From assembly GCA_025463965.1 (NCBI GenBank), contig JAODBN010000237.1, positions 1 through 14,250 on the forward strand: a stretch of 14,250 bases of DNA, written 5' to 3'. This document shows positions 1 through 5,715 of this stretch, piece by piece; within the stretch, counting starts at the first letter, position 1, and every line of letters starts with the position of its first letter. The notes below the pieces were generated by a model, which was given only the letters and a program-made list of their open reading frames with translations, had not been told where the DNA came from and did no database searches. The translations under genes and the position numbers were made by a program. This DNA comes from Acidimicrobiaceae bacterium. GTDB taxonomy: Bacteria > Actinomycetota > Acidimicrobiia > Acidimicrobiales > Bog-793.

Positions 1-193
1 TGAGGCCACGCCGGCGCGTCGCTCGGAGAACAAGCGCTGCGAGGACACCGGTCCCGAGAGCGACGGCCACCGACTGCCCGAGCAGCTGGCCGGCTGCTCC
101 GCTGCCCATACCTCCGACAAGGGCGACGACGGCGGCCGCAGCGAGACCCAACACCGCGACGGCGAGCGGCGCCACCCAGCCCGGGCGGTTCAT
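1..193 (-). CDS. Sensor histidine kinase, N-terminal fragment (cut by window edge)
   Basis: Only the first 64 codons lie in the window; the gene continues past the left edge. The ATG overlaps the TGA of the response-regulator gene (ATGA), so the two are translationally coupled. The visible peptide begins MNRPGWVAPLAVAVLGLAAA and has two hydrophobic stretches, about residues 7-29 and 38-57, the second followed by a basic RATRRR segment. This is the usual pattern of a membrane sensor with a very short extracytoplasmic loop. No HAMP, HisKA or ATPase motif is visible, so the kinase call rests on the two membrane segments plus coupling to an OmpR-type regulator. Any small membrane protein would look the same here, but regulator-then-kinase is a standard operon order. 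Confidence 0.7.
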   Translation of the reverse strand, partial: MNRPGWVAPLAVAVLGLAAAAVVALVGGMGSGAAGQLLGQSVAVALGTGVLAALVLRATRRRGL

Positions 194-885
194 GGCTCGA
201 ACCGGTAGCCGACGCCCCATACCGTCCGCACGTGAACTGGCTGGGACGGGTCTTGCTCGATCTTCTCGCGGAGCCACCTGACGTGCACGGTGACCGTCGA
301 GACGTCGCCGTAGCTGAAGCCCCATACGTGCTCGAGAAGCTCCTCGCGTCGGAAGGCTCGCCGCGGATTTCGCATCAGGTGCGCTAGCAGATCGAACTCC
401 TTGACCGTCAGAGCCAGCGGGGCGCCGCACAGTCGGGCCTCGTGGCTGACCGGGTCGAGCTCGATCTGGCCGGCGCGAAGGGTCTCCAGCTGTGGGTCCG
501 AGCTCGGCGCGAGCGCCGCTCGACGCAGCACCGCTTTGGCCCGAGCGGTGACCTCTCGTGGTGAGAACGGCTTGACGACGTAGTCGTCTGCCCCGAGCTC
601 GAGGCCCGAGATCCGGTCGTCCTCCTCGCCGAGTGCGCTCAACATGATCACCGGAACCCGGCCGACGGCGCGCAGCTGGCGGCAGATCTCCCTGCCGTCG
701 AGGAGCGGGAGCATGAGGTCAAGCACCACGAGATCCGGGGGATCCGCGAGGGCGTTGCGCAGCCCGGCCGCGCCGTCGAACTCGGTGGCAACCGAATAAC
801 CCTCACGGCTGAGGTAGCGGGCGAGGACATCGGCGACGTTGCGGTCGTCGTCGATGATCAGCACCCGCGCCGGCGGGCACGACAC
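190..885 (-). CDS. OmpR/PhoB-family response regulator
   Basis: This is a two-component DNA-binding regulator. With the GTG at 885 it has 231 residues, normal for the family. The receiver domain (about 1-120) has the acidic pocket D12-D14, phospho-acceptor D56 in VVLDLMLP, S83 and K105 in VVKPF. The C-terminal winged helix (about 137-229) has the family pattern LTVKEFDLLAHLM, then VTVHVRWLREKIE and VRTVWGVGYRF. The reading frame is open upstream to 1047, but similarity begins only near here. GTG 885 has an AGG about 9 bases upstream; GTG 894, three codons earlier, is the main alternative. It overlaps the downstream kinase by four bases and is transcribed away from the diiron-protein gene at 1161. 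The signal sensed is unknown. A tandem repeat at 1940-1959 is a candidate binding site (inference). Confidence 0.93.
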   Translation of the reverse strand: MSCPPARVLIIDDDRNVADVLARYLSREGYSVATEFDGAAGLRNALADPPDLVVLDLMLPLLDGREICRQLRAVGRVPVIMLSALGEEDDRISGLELGADDYVVKPFSPREVTARAKAVLRRAALAPSSDPQLETLRAGQIELDPVSHEARLCGAPLALTVKEFDLLAHLMRNPRRAFRREELLEHVWGFSYGDVSTVTVHVRWLREKIEQDPSQPVHVRTVWGVGYRFEP

Positions 886-1160
886 GTCGGTCACCCTTGC
901 ATCTTGCCAGCAGGAACGCCGGGACCCGGCGCGCGTCGCGGCTCGGACCTCCGGAGAAGCGACCGAGCCATATCTAATGCGTCTCTCAGCTCCTGTGAGT
1001 GATAGGACGGTCCAGCAGGCAACTTCAGCCAGCGGAGACGGGGGCACCGCGTTGCACTTCTACGCCGTCCGAATCGTCCAGGTCTTGTCGGGCAGGCCAG
1101 GAGTCGGCCTCTGCTCTCAACCGCTTTTTTTCCGATGTCGAGAAGAAAGGGCCCAGCTCA
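886..1160. other. Divergent intergenic region between regulator and diiron-protein gene
   Basis: This 275-bp gap separates the divergent response regulator from the metallo-beta-lactamase-fold gene and should hold promoters for both. Seen directly: a small inverted repeat AGGCC/GGCCT (1094-1098, 1106-1110), a run of seven T (1125-1131), and a purine-rich ribosome-binding stretch AGAAAGG (1144-1150) ten bases before the ATG at 1161. No convincing -35/-10 pair, RNA gene or terminator was found; the T run is 14 bases beyond the weak stem. Reading frames extend through the gap on both strands but show no family resemblance. Confidence 0.5.
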
Positions 1161-1904
1161 ATGGAAACGACCGTCAATGAGATCGCCGACGGGATCTACC
1201 GTCTTTCCACCTTCGTTCCCGACATTGGACCGACCGGGTTCACCTTCAACCAGTTCCTGATCGACGCCGAAGAGCCCCTGCTGTTCCATTGCGGCCCACG
1301 CGGCATGTACCCGTCTGTCTCGGCCGCCGCATCGAGCGTGCTGCCGGTGGAGCGCCTCCGCTGGATCACCTTCGGCCACCTCGAGGCGGACGAGAGCGGA
1401 GCGATGAACCATTGGCTGGCGGCAGCCCCCGAGGCGCAGGTCGCCCACAGCGTGATCGGCTGCCTAACGTCGATTGCCGATCTCGCCGACCGAGCGCCGC
1501 GCTCTCTGGCCGACGGCGAGGTCCTTGATCTTGGCGGCAAAAGGGTGCGAAGCATCGACACTCCACACGTCCCCCACGGCTGGGACGCCCACGTCCTTTT
1601 CGAAGAGACGACCGGCACGCTCCTGTGCGGCGATCTGCTCACCCAGGTAGGAAATGGGCCAGCCCTCACGGGCGACGACGTCGTCGAAGCCGCGACGGTC
1701 GCCGAGGACATGTTCGGCGCCACCTGCCTCACGCCGCGCACCGCACCGACAATCCGCCTGCTCGCTGAGTTACGCCCCGAAACGTTGGCCATCATGCACG
1801 GGTCCTCCTTCAACGGCGACTGCCGCACGGCTCTCTTGGAAGCCGCCGACGAATACGAGCGCCGCCACGGCGGGGCCACAGATGACAATCCCGGCCCGCT
1901 CTGA
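1161..1904 (+). CDS. Stand-alone flavodiiron-type (ODP) metallo-beta-lactamase-fold protein
   Basis: This 247-residue protein has the metallo-beta-lactamase fold with the metal-ligand set of flavodiiron proteins. The motif at 73-77 is H-x-E-x-D (GHLEADESG), not the H-x-H-x-D-H of hydrolases. H139 in TPHVPHGWD, D158 in LLCGDLL and H213 in IMHGSS complete the set. The D77-H139 and H139-D158 spacings (62 and 19) match my recollection of flavodiiron enzymes. No flavodoxin or rubredoxin domain follows; the protein ends soon after the last ligand. This suggests an oxygen-binding or O2/NO-reducing diiron protein that takes electrons from a separate partner, or an oxygen sensor (inference). The frame is open upstream to 999, but ATG 1161 has AGAAAGG at a suitable distance and starts exactly where the family sequence (NEIADGIYRL) begins. 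It is divergent from the two-component genes. Confidence 0.85.
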   Translation: METTVNEIADGIYRLSTFVPDIGPTGFTFNQFLIDAEEPLLFHCGPRGMYPSVSAAASSVLPVERLRWITFGHLEADESGAMNHWLAAAPEAQVAHSVIGCLTSIADLADRAPRSLADGEVLDLGGKRVRSIDTPHVPHGWDAHVLFEETTGTLLCGDLLTQVGNGPALTGDDVVEAATVAEDMFGATCLTPRTAPTIRLLAELRPETLAIMHGSSFNGDCRTALLEAADEYERRHGGATDDNPGPL

Positions 1905-1939
1905 GCCCGGCGCTCCACGGGCGGGCGGCGCACGACGGT

Positions 1940-1959
1940 GCTTAAGGAAGGCTTAAGGA
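1940..1959. promoter_or_regulatory. Tandem direct repeat, candidate response-regulator binding site
   Basis: The 9-base unit GCTTAAGGA occurs twice, at 1940-1948 and 1951-1959, with an 11-bp period. OmpR/PhoB-family regulators bind tandem repeats about one helical turn apart, so the geometry fits. An OmpR-type regulator is encoded about 1 kb away. The site is 36 bp downstream of the diiron-protein stop and 84 bp upstream of the molybdoenzyme start. No clear -10 was identified. That this regulator binds here is inference. Confidence 0.5.
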
Positions 1960-2042
1960 TGGCGCGCGCGCAGCTGAAGGGCGTCCCCTGCGGCCATGCT
2001 GGGTGAATGGACTCGCCGCCTCCGGCCGGGAAGGAACCGGAA

Positions 2043-2819
2043 ATGAGCCGCGACCCGCTCGACTGGGCCCCCGGATCGGAGCACGGCACCGGACCGGATC
2101 CCGAGGACGATCCAGCCCCGCTGGCCGCTCGCGCGGCGCGCGAGAAGCCCGTCGGACGCCGGGTGGTGCTCGGGATGCTCGGGGTCGGGGCGCTCGGGAT
2201 CGCATTCGGCGAGAACGTGCAGAACGGGATCTCCCGTCTTCTCAGCCCGCTGGGCGGCTCGGGGCTCGCCAGCCTGGTCCCGGGCAACGGCGGCTTCGTC
2301 CTCTACACGATCACCGCTGGCTACCCCGCCCCCCCGCCGCACTACCGGCTAACCGTCAGCGGGATGGTGCAACGCCCCCTGAATCTCACCGTGGACGACC
2401 TCAAGGCGCTGCCGGCCACCTACCTCACCCATGACTTCCAGTGCGTGACCGGATGGAAGGTCGACAACGTGCACTGGACGGGAGTGCGCCTCACCGACCT
2501 CGCCGAGCACGCCGGTGCACACCCGAAGGCCACCGCGTTCGAGTTCGCCTCCTTCGACGGCCTGTACACCGAGAGCCTTACGATGGACCAGGCACGCCAG
2601 AGCGGAGCGATAGTCGCCTACTCGATGCTCGGCGGCCCGGTATCCCAAGAGCACGGAGGTCCGATCCGGCTCTATGTGCCGGGAATGTTTGGCTACAAGT
2701 CGATCAAGTGGCTATCGAACATCAATCTTGTCGAGGACTTCGTCCCCGGCTACTGGGAACAGAACGGCTACCCGATCAACGCGTGGATTTCCGGGCACCC
2801 TCCGACAAAGAGCGCCTGA
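2043..2819 (+). CDS. Tat-exported molybdopterin-dependent oxidoreductase (sulfite oxidase/MsrP fold)
   Basis: This 258-residue protein has the sulfite-oxidase Moco fold. The N-terminus has a long polar segment (1-35), a twin-arginine motif GRRVVLGML at 38-46 and a hydrophobic run to about 55, so it is probably exported folded or held in the membrane by an uncleaved Tat signal. The core runs from about residue 87 (YTITAGYP) through LTVDDLKALP to FQCVTGW. Cys134, the only cysteine, is the expected molybdenum ligand. Further family blocks are VHWTGVRLTDL, GGPIRLYVPGMFGYKSIKW and the final GYWEQNGYP. The dimerisation domain of true sulfite oxidases is absent, as in MsrP/YedY-like enzymes. ATG 2043 is chosen for GGGAAGGAA at a good distance; ATG 2007 is the alternative. 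A cytochrome b gene follows 1 bp later and is the likely electron partner. The substrate cannot be read from sequence. Confidence 0.88.
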   Translation: MSRDPLDWAPGSEHGTGPDPEDDPAPLAARAAREKPVGRRVVLGMLGVGALGIAFGENVQNGISRLLSPLGGSGLASLVPGNGGFVLYTITAGYPAPPPHYRLTVSGMVQRPLNLTVDDLKALPATYLTHDFQCVTGWKVDNVHWTGVRLTDLAEHAGAHPKATAFEFASFDGLYTESLTMDQARQSGAIVAYSMLGGPVSQEHGGPIRLYVPGMFGYKSIKWLSNINLVEDFVPGYWEQNGYPINAWISGHPPTKSA

Positions 2820-2820
2820 C

Positions 2821-3594
2821 GTGGCCACAACGGCGCTCGGCGGCGATGCCCGCTCGGCGGCCCGGGAGACGGGCGCCGGTTGGATCCTGCGCTTCGACGC
2901 GGTCGAGCGCGTCGTGCACTGGACCAACGCCGTGCTGTTTGCGGTGCTCGTGTTCACCGGGGCTGCGCTCTACTTCTCGCCGCTCATCGCCCTGATCGGC
3001 CGCCGCTCGCTCGTGGAGGAGATCCATCTCTACATCGGGCTCTTTTTGCCGGTGCCGCTCCTCTTGGCGCTGTCGGGCCGCTGGGGGCGCGCCCTTCGCC
3101 GCGATCTTCGCCGTTTCAACCGGTGGAGCGAGACCGACCGCCGGTGGCTCCGGTCCGCATTCCGCGGCCAGTCGGAACGGGACTATGTCCGCAGGCGACT
3201 GTCACTCGGCAAGTTCAACGCCGGCCAGAAGATCAACGCCGCCTTCACCGTTGGGGCCGCGCTCGTCATGCTCGGGACGGGCTCGCTCCTGCGTTGGTAT
3301 CGACCGTTCCCGCTCTCCTGGCGGGCCGGTTCCACCTTCGTTCACAACTGGCTCGCCTTGTTCTTCGTGATCGTCATCGCCGGCCACGTGCTGATGGCTC
3401 TCACGCATCCCGCCGTGCTGCGCTCGATGCTCTTCGGGCGCATCAGCCGGCGCTGGGCCGACGACCACGCCCCGGGCTGGGTCGACGAGCTCGTCCTCGA
3501 AGAGGCCGACGCGACCGAGGAGCGCTCTGGGCCAAAGCCCACGGTCCCGGCCGCTCCCCGAGGCACCGATGCCGAGACGGGCGGTTTGGCGTAG
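2821..3594 (+). CDS. Four-helix cytochrome b (formate dehydrogenase gamma-like), partner of the molybdoenzyme
   Basis: This is a 257-residue integral membrane cytochrome b. Four hydrophobic segments lie near residues 33-53, 66-86, 139-157 and 173-195. Histidines suited to heme ligation are H33 (VVHWTNA), H69 (EEIHLYIGL), H175 (VHNWLAL) and H189 (AGHVLMAL). KFNAGQK at 131-137 is a hallmark of formate-dehydrogenase gamma subunits. The C-terminal tail, from about 210, is acidic and proline-rich and probably cytoplasmic. The GTG start is one base after the molybdoenzyme stop (TGA-c-GTG) with only a weak Shine-Dalgarno, which implies translational coupling. The likely role is electron exchange between the quinone pool and the periplasmic molybdenum protein. 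This is not the six-helix MsrQ/YedZ protein normally paired with MsrP, so a MsrPQ label would be wrong. Direction of electron flow is unknown. Confidence 0.85.
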   Translation: MATTALGGDARSAARETGAGWILRFDAVERVVHWTNAVLFAVLVFTGAALYFSPLIALIGRRSLVEEIHLYIGLFLPVPLLLALSGRWGRALRRDLRRFNRWSETDRRWLRSAFRGQSERDYVRRRLSLGKFNAGQKINAAFTVGAALVMLGTGSLLRWYRPFPLSWRAGSTFVHNWLALFFVIVIAGHVLMALTHPAVLRSMLFGRISRRWADDHAPGWVDELVLEEADATEERSGPKPTVPAAPRGTDAETGGLA

Positions 3595-3764
3595 GGAGCA
3601 GACCGGGGGGACGAAGACCTGCTCTTCAACGACGTGTCCGAGGCAGCGATCGCTCCAACGTGGCCGTCGTGGTGATCGACCTGGCGTAACGCTCGCTGAC
3701 ACGGCGGACCAAGCTGCCTCGGGGCCGCGGGTGCCGGCTGACGAACCTCGTTCAGATCGACGCG
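3595..3764. other. Intergenic region with a 10-bp inverted repeat
   Basis: This gap lies between the cytochrome b stop and the zinc-ribbon ORF on the opposite strand. A perfect 10-bp inverted repeat, CCGAGGCAGC (3638-3647) and GCTGCCTCGG (3713-3722), spans 65 bases. No T-rich tail follows, so it is not a classical terminator. No gene is recognisable in any frame. Confidence 0.35.
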
Positions 3765-3905
3765 CTAGGGCCCGTCGCGCCGAGCCTCGGTGGCTCGCCC
3801 ACACCGGCTGCACCAGGCGACCGGGGTCTCTTCGTGGGAGGGGTGCACGAGCGCTCCGCAGAGCGAGCACCGCCAGATCGTTGGGGACTCGGGCGAAGCA
3901 GGCAT
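3765..3905 (-). CDS. Small zinc-ribbon protein (46 residues)
   Basis: This short ORF runs from ATG 3905 to TAG and encodes 46 residues. It has two C-x2-C knuckles: C13/C16 in WRCSLCGAL and C32/C35 in WCSRCGRA, 15 residues apart. The knuckles have conserved-looking flanks (W/R before, G after), the signature of a minimal rubredoxin-like zinc ribbon. Nothing else in it is recognisable. It starts 81 bases after the pseudo-ClpP stop on the same strand and in the same frame, so it could be the last gene of the XRE/pseudo-ClpP operon. The ribosome-binding evidence is poor: AGGAGC lies 19 bases upstream. The frame is open back to the ClpP-like stop, but no other good start codon is visible. Function is unknown; nucleic-acid or protein binding is possible. 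The cysteine spacing makes chance unlikely but does not prove expression. Confidence 0.55.
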   Translation of the reverse strand: MPASPESPTIWRCSLCGALVHPSHEETPVAWCSRCGRATEARRDGP

Positions 3906-3986
3906 GCCAGCAGGGTAGCCAACCGCTCCTAGGCCCTGGGCGCAGTCGGGCCCGCTGGCATCTTCCCAGCCGGGGCCCAGCCAGAC

Positions 3987-4619
3987 CTAGCGACGAGGAC
4001 GGAACCCGATCGGTTGGGTCGTGACCAGGCGCGTCGTCCGGGCGGTCGGGGCCCCGACCCGGTCGATGAGCCCGTAGACCCGGGCCTCCTCGGCGGAAAG
4101 GTAGCGGCCGCTCGAGAAGTCGGCCCGGACGTCCTTCTCGCTGCGCTTCGCGGCGTCGGCGACCCGACGTGCCAGGGCGTCCAGGCTTCGGGCGTGGTCA
4201 AGCGCACGAGCAGCCAGCTCGTCGGGAGAGCCGTGCACCTCGACCCGATCTTCTGCGAGGCGGAACCGAGCGTGCGGCGCGGCGAGACGGCGGTCACAGA
4301 CCGCCACCACCGCCACGGGAGGCCCTGCGCACTCGCCCAGCACGACGGCGTGGACGGGAACACCGAGCAGGTCGACCACGTCCACGAGCGAGAGCGCTGC
4401 GTCCAGGCTTCCGCCGGGGCACGAGAGCGTCAGCTCGATGGGCTCTTCTCCCACCGCGTCGAGAGTCATCAGCTGGGCGGCCACCGTCTCGGCTCCAGCC
4501 GAGTCCAGGCGGCCCCACCACGAGACCTTCCGCGCTGCGAAGCGCTCCGTCGCGAGCAGCTCCTCCATGGCTCCGCTCGACGTCCCTGGCCATCCGCTCG
4601 CAGCTCCCGGCGCCCTCAC
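3987..4619 (-). CDS. ClpP-like protein lacking the Ser-His-Asp triad (pseudo-protease)
   Basis: This 210-residue ClpP/crotonase-fold protein aligns with the ClpP encoded at 5002-5667. EEPIELTLSCPGGSLDAALS (59-78) matches the SPGG strand-turn, GECAGPP (95-101) the nucleophile loop, APHARFRLAE (114-123) the histidine strand, and YLSAEEARVYGLIDRVG (173-189) the C-terminal helix. The nucleophile Ser position is Gly99, the His position Ala122 and the Asp position Gly171, so no ClpP-type triad remains. The frame is intact, which argues against a decaying pseudogene. GTG 4619 overlaps the XRE gene stop (GTGA) and has GGAGG seven bases upstream, so the two are coupled; ATG 4568 is an alternative start. 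A structural or regulatory ring subunit, as with cyanobacterial and plastid ClpR, is plausible (inference). No Clp ATPase is in the window. Confidence 0.8.
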   Translation of the reverse strand: MRAPGAASGWPGTSSGAMEELLATERFAARKVSWWGRLDSAGAETVAAQLMTLDAVGEEPIELTLSCPGGSLDAALSLVDVVDLLGVPVHAVVLGECAGPPVAVVAVCDRRLAAPHARFRLAEDRVEVHGSPDELAARALDHARSLDALARRVADAAKRSEKDVRADFSSGRYLSAEEARVYGLIDRVGAPTARTTRLVTTQPIGFRPRR

Positions 4620-4891
4620 GGGAGGTCCTCCACCCGCCAGCCCACGACAGAGCCCAGCGCGGCGGCGTAGCGCTCGACGGTGGAGAGCCTGACGTCCGCC
4701 GCGCCCGACTCCAGCCGTGCCACTGCCGACTGCGAGGTACCCATCCTGGCCGCCACCTCCGTCTGGGAGAGCCCGAGCGCCCGGCGACGGGCCACGAGGT
4801 CGGCCGCTAGGGCGCCCCGCCGCTCGGCCAGCTCCGAGAAGCCGGGGAACACCGAGCGGCGCCGCTGCTCGCGCTCTTCACCGCCTGCCAT
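4616..4891 (-). CDS. XRE/Cro-type helix-turn-helix regulator
   Basis: This 91-residue DNA-binding protein has a basic N-terminal stretch (1-25) and a single XRE-type five-helix domain at about 28-82. The recognition unit is LSQTEVAARMGTSQSAVARL (41-60), followed by ESG and a final helix VERYAAALG. There is no sensor domain. ATG 4891 is preferred because family similarity begins just after it; GGAGAGG lies 12 bases upstream, rather far. GTG 4966 would extend into the divergent promoter region. It is coupled by a 4-base overlap to the pseudo-ClpP gene and divergent from the active ClpP gene. The obvious hypothesis is that it controls one or both directions by binding the repeats at 4900-4936. 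Actinobacterial ClgR is also an XRE-type regulator of clp genes, but I see no specific resemblance to ClgR beyond the HTH. Confidence 0.85.
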   Translation of the reverse strand: MAGGEEREQRRRSVFPGFSELAERRGALAADLVARRRALGLSQTEVAARMGTSQSAVARLESGAADVRLSTVERYAAALGSVVGWRVEDLP

Positions 4892-4899
4892 CGGCTCAG

Positions 4900-4936
4900 G
4901 ATACCTCTCCGACGGTATCTCGAATACGCGATATCG
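4900..4936. promoter_or_regulatory. Clustered GATAC-like repeats, candidate operator of the divergent clp locus
   Basis: The 110-bp gap between the XRE start (4891) and the ClpP start (5002) has an AT-richer core. It contains an inverted pair, GATACC (4900-4905) and GGTATC (4914-4919), then GAATAC (4922-4927) and the 8-bp palindrome CGATATCG (4929-4936). The last three six-base elements start 8 bp apart (4914, 4922, 4930). The position beside an XRE gene fits an autoregulatory operator controlling both directions. No promoter hexamers could be assigned with confidence. Confidence 0.45.
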
Positions 4937-5001
4937 TCGTGTTGCCGGCGGAGCTCGCGACAACACGTGGCGTCGACATCCTCCGTCGGGAGGAGCCAGC
5001 C

Positions 5002-5667
5002 GTGCCGCAATCTCTGAGCCTGCGATCCCTGATCCCCACCGTGCTCGAGTCCTCCGGGCGAGGCGAACGAGCCTTCGATCTGTACTCGCTGCTTTTGCGC
5101 GAGCGGATCGTCTTTCTCGGCCAGGAGGTCGACGACGACATCGCCAACTTGATCGTCGCCCAGATCCTCTATCTCGAGGCCGACGATCCCGACAAGGAGA
5201 TCTCGCTCTACATCAATTCGCCCGGTGGCATGGCCTATGCCGGCATGGCGATCTATGACGTGATGCAGCACGTGCGCTGCGAGGTCTCCACTATTTGCGT
5301 GGGGATGGCCATGTCTGCTGCGGCGATGATCCTCGCCGGTGGCTCGCCCGGCCGGCGGCTGGCGCTGCCCTCGGCCCGCATCATGATCCACCAAGGCTCT
5401 GCGGGAACCCGTGGAGCACCGAGGGACATGGAGATCCAGCTCCGGGAGGTCCTTTCGCTCACACGCCGAATGGCCGAGATCATCGCCCACCACAGCGGGC
5501 GCGACGTCGGCCAGGTGGAGCAGGACATCGATCGTGACTACTACCTCGACCCCGAAGGCGCCATGGCGTACGGGCTGATCGACGAGGTCATCCTCCCCCG
5601 GCGAGGAGTGTCGGCTCTGAAGCGACCAGAGACGTCTCCGCTCGCGGAACCGGCCCGAGCTTGCTGA
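5002..5667 (+). CDS. clpP: ATP-dependent Clp protease proteolytic subunit with intact catalytic triad
   Basis: This 221-residue ClpP should form the barrel-shaped serine protease fed by a Clp ATPase, which is not encoded here. Landmarks are RIVFLGQEVDDDIANLIVAQ (35-54), ISLYINSPGG (67-76), nucleophile Ser105 in GMAMSAAA, His130 in RIMIHQG, and Asp179 in DRDYYLDPEGA followed by YGLIDEVI. The residues after the serine are Ala-Ala rather than the usual Met-Gly, so it is likely an accessory paralog rather than the housekeeping copy. GTG 5002 has GGAGGAG (4990-4996) five bases upstream and begins just before ClpP similarity; the longer frame back to 4717 crosses the XRE gene and is not coding. It is transcribed alone, divergent from the XRE/pseudo-ClpP pair, and probably shares a control region with it. 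Confidence 0.93.
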   Translation: MPQSLSLRSLIPTVLESSGRGERAFDLYSLLLRERIVFLGQEVDDDIANLIVAQILYLEADDPDKEISLYINSPGGMAYAGMAIYDVMQHVRCEVSTICVGMAMSAAAMILAGGSPGRRLALPSARIMIHQGSAGTRGAPRDMEIQLREVLSLTRRMAEIIAHHSGRDVGQVEQDIDRDYYLDPEGAMAYGLIDEVILPRRGVSALKRPETSPLAEPARAC

Positions 5668-5715
5668 CCGATCTCGCACCCCTATCCGGCGCGGGCGCTG
5701 CCGTCACATCCCAAG

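Noticed and set aside
1125..1131. T run after a small hairpin as an intrinsic terminator
   Set aside because: The stem is only 5 bp and ends 14 bases before the T run, and no gene ends just upstream on the plus strand.
1196..2342. Long minus-strand open frames opposite the diiron and molybdoenzyme genes
   Set aside because: They are compositional shadows, rich in Arg/Pro/Ala/Ser with no family motifs, opposite clearly coding plus-strand genes.
3987..4619. ClpP-like gene as a decayed pseudogene
   Set aside because: The frame is intact over the full family length, with a strong ribosome-binding site and stop/start overlap with the XRE gene; only the catalytic residues are changed.
4621..4631. 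Palindrome GGAGG-T-CCTCC at the pseudo-ClpP ribosome site as a translational switch
   Set aside because: A one-base loop cannot form a stable hairpin; the symmetry probably follows from the Shine-Dalgarno sequence plus local codons.
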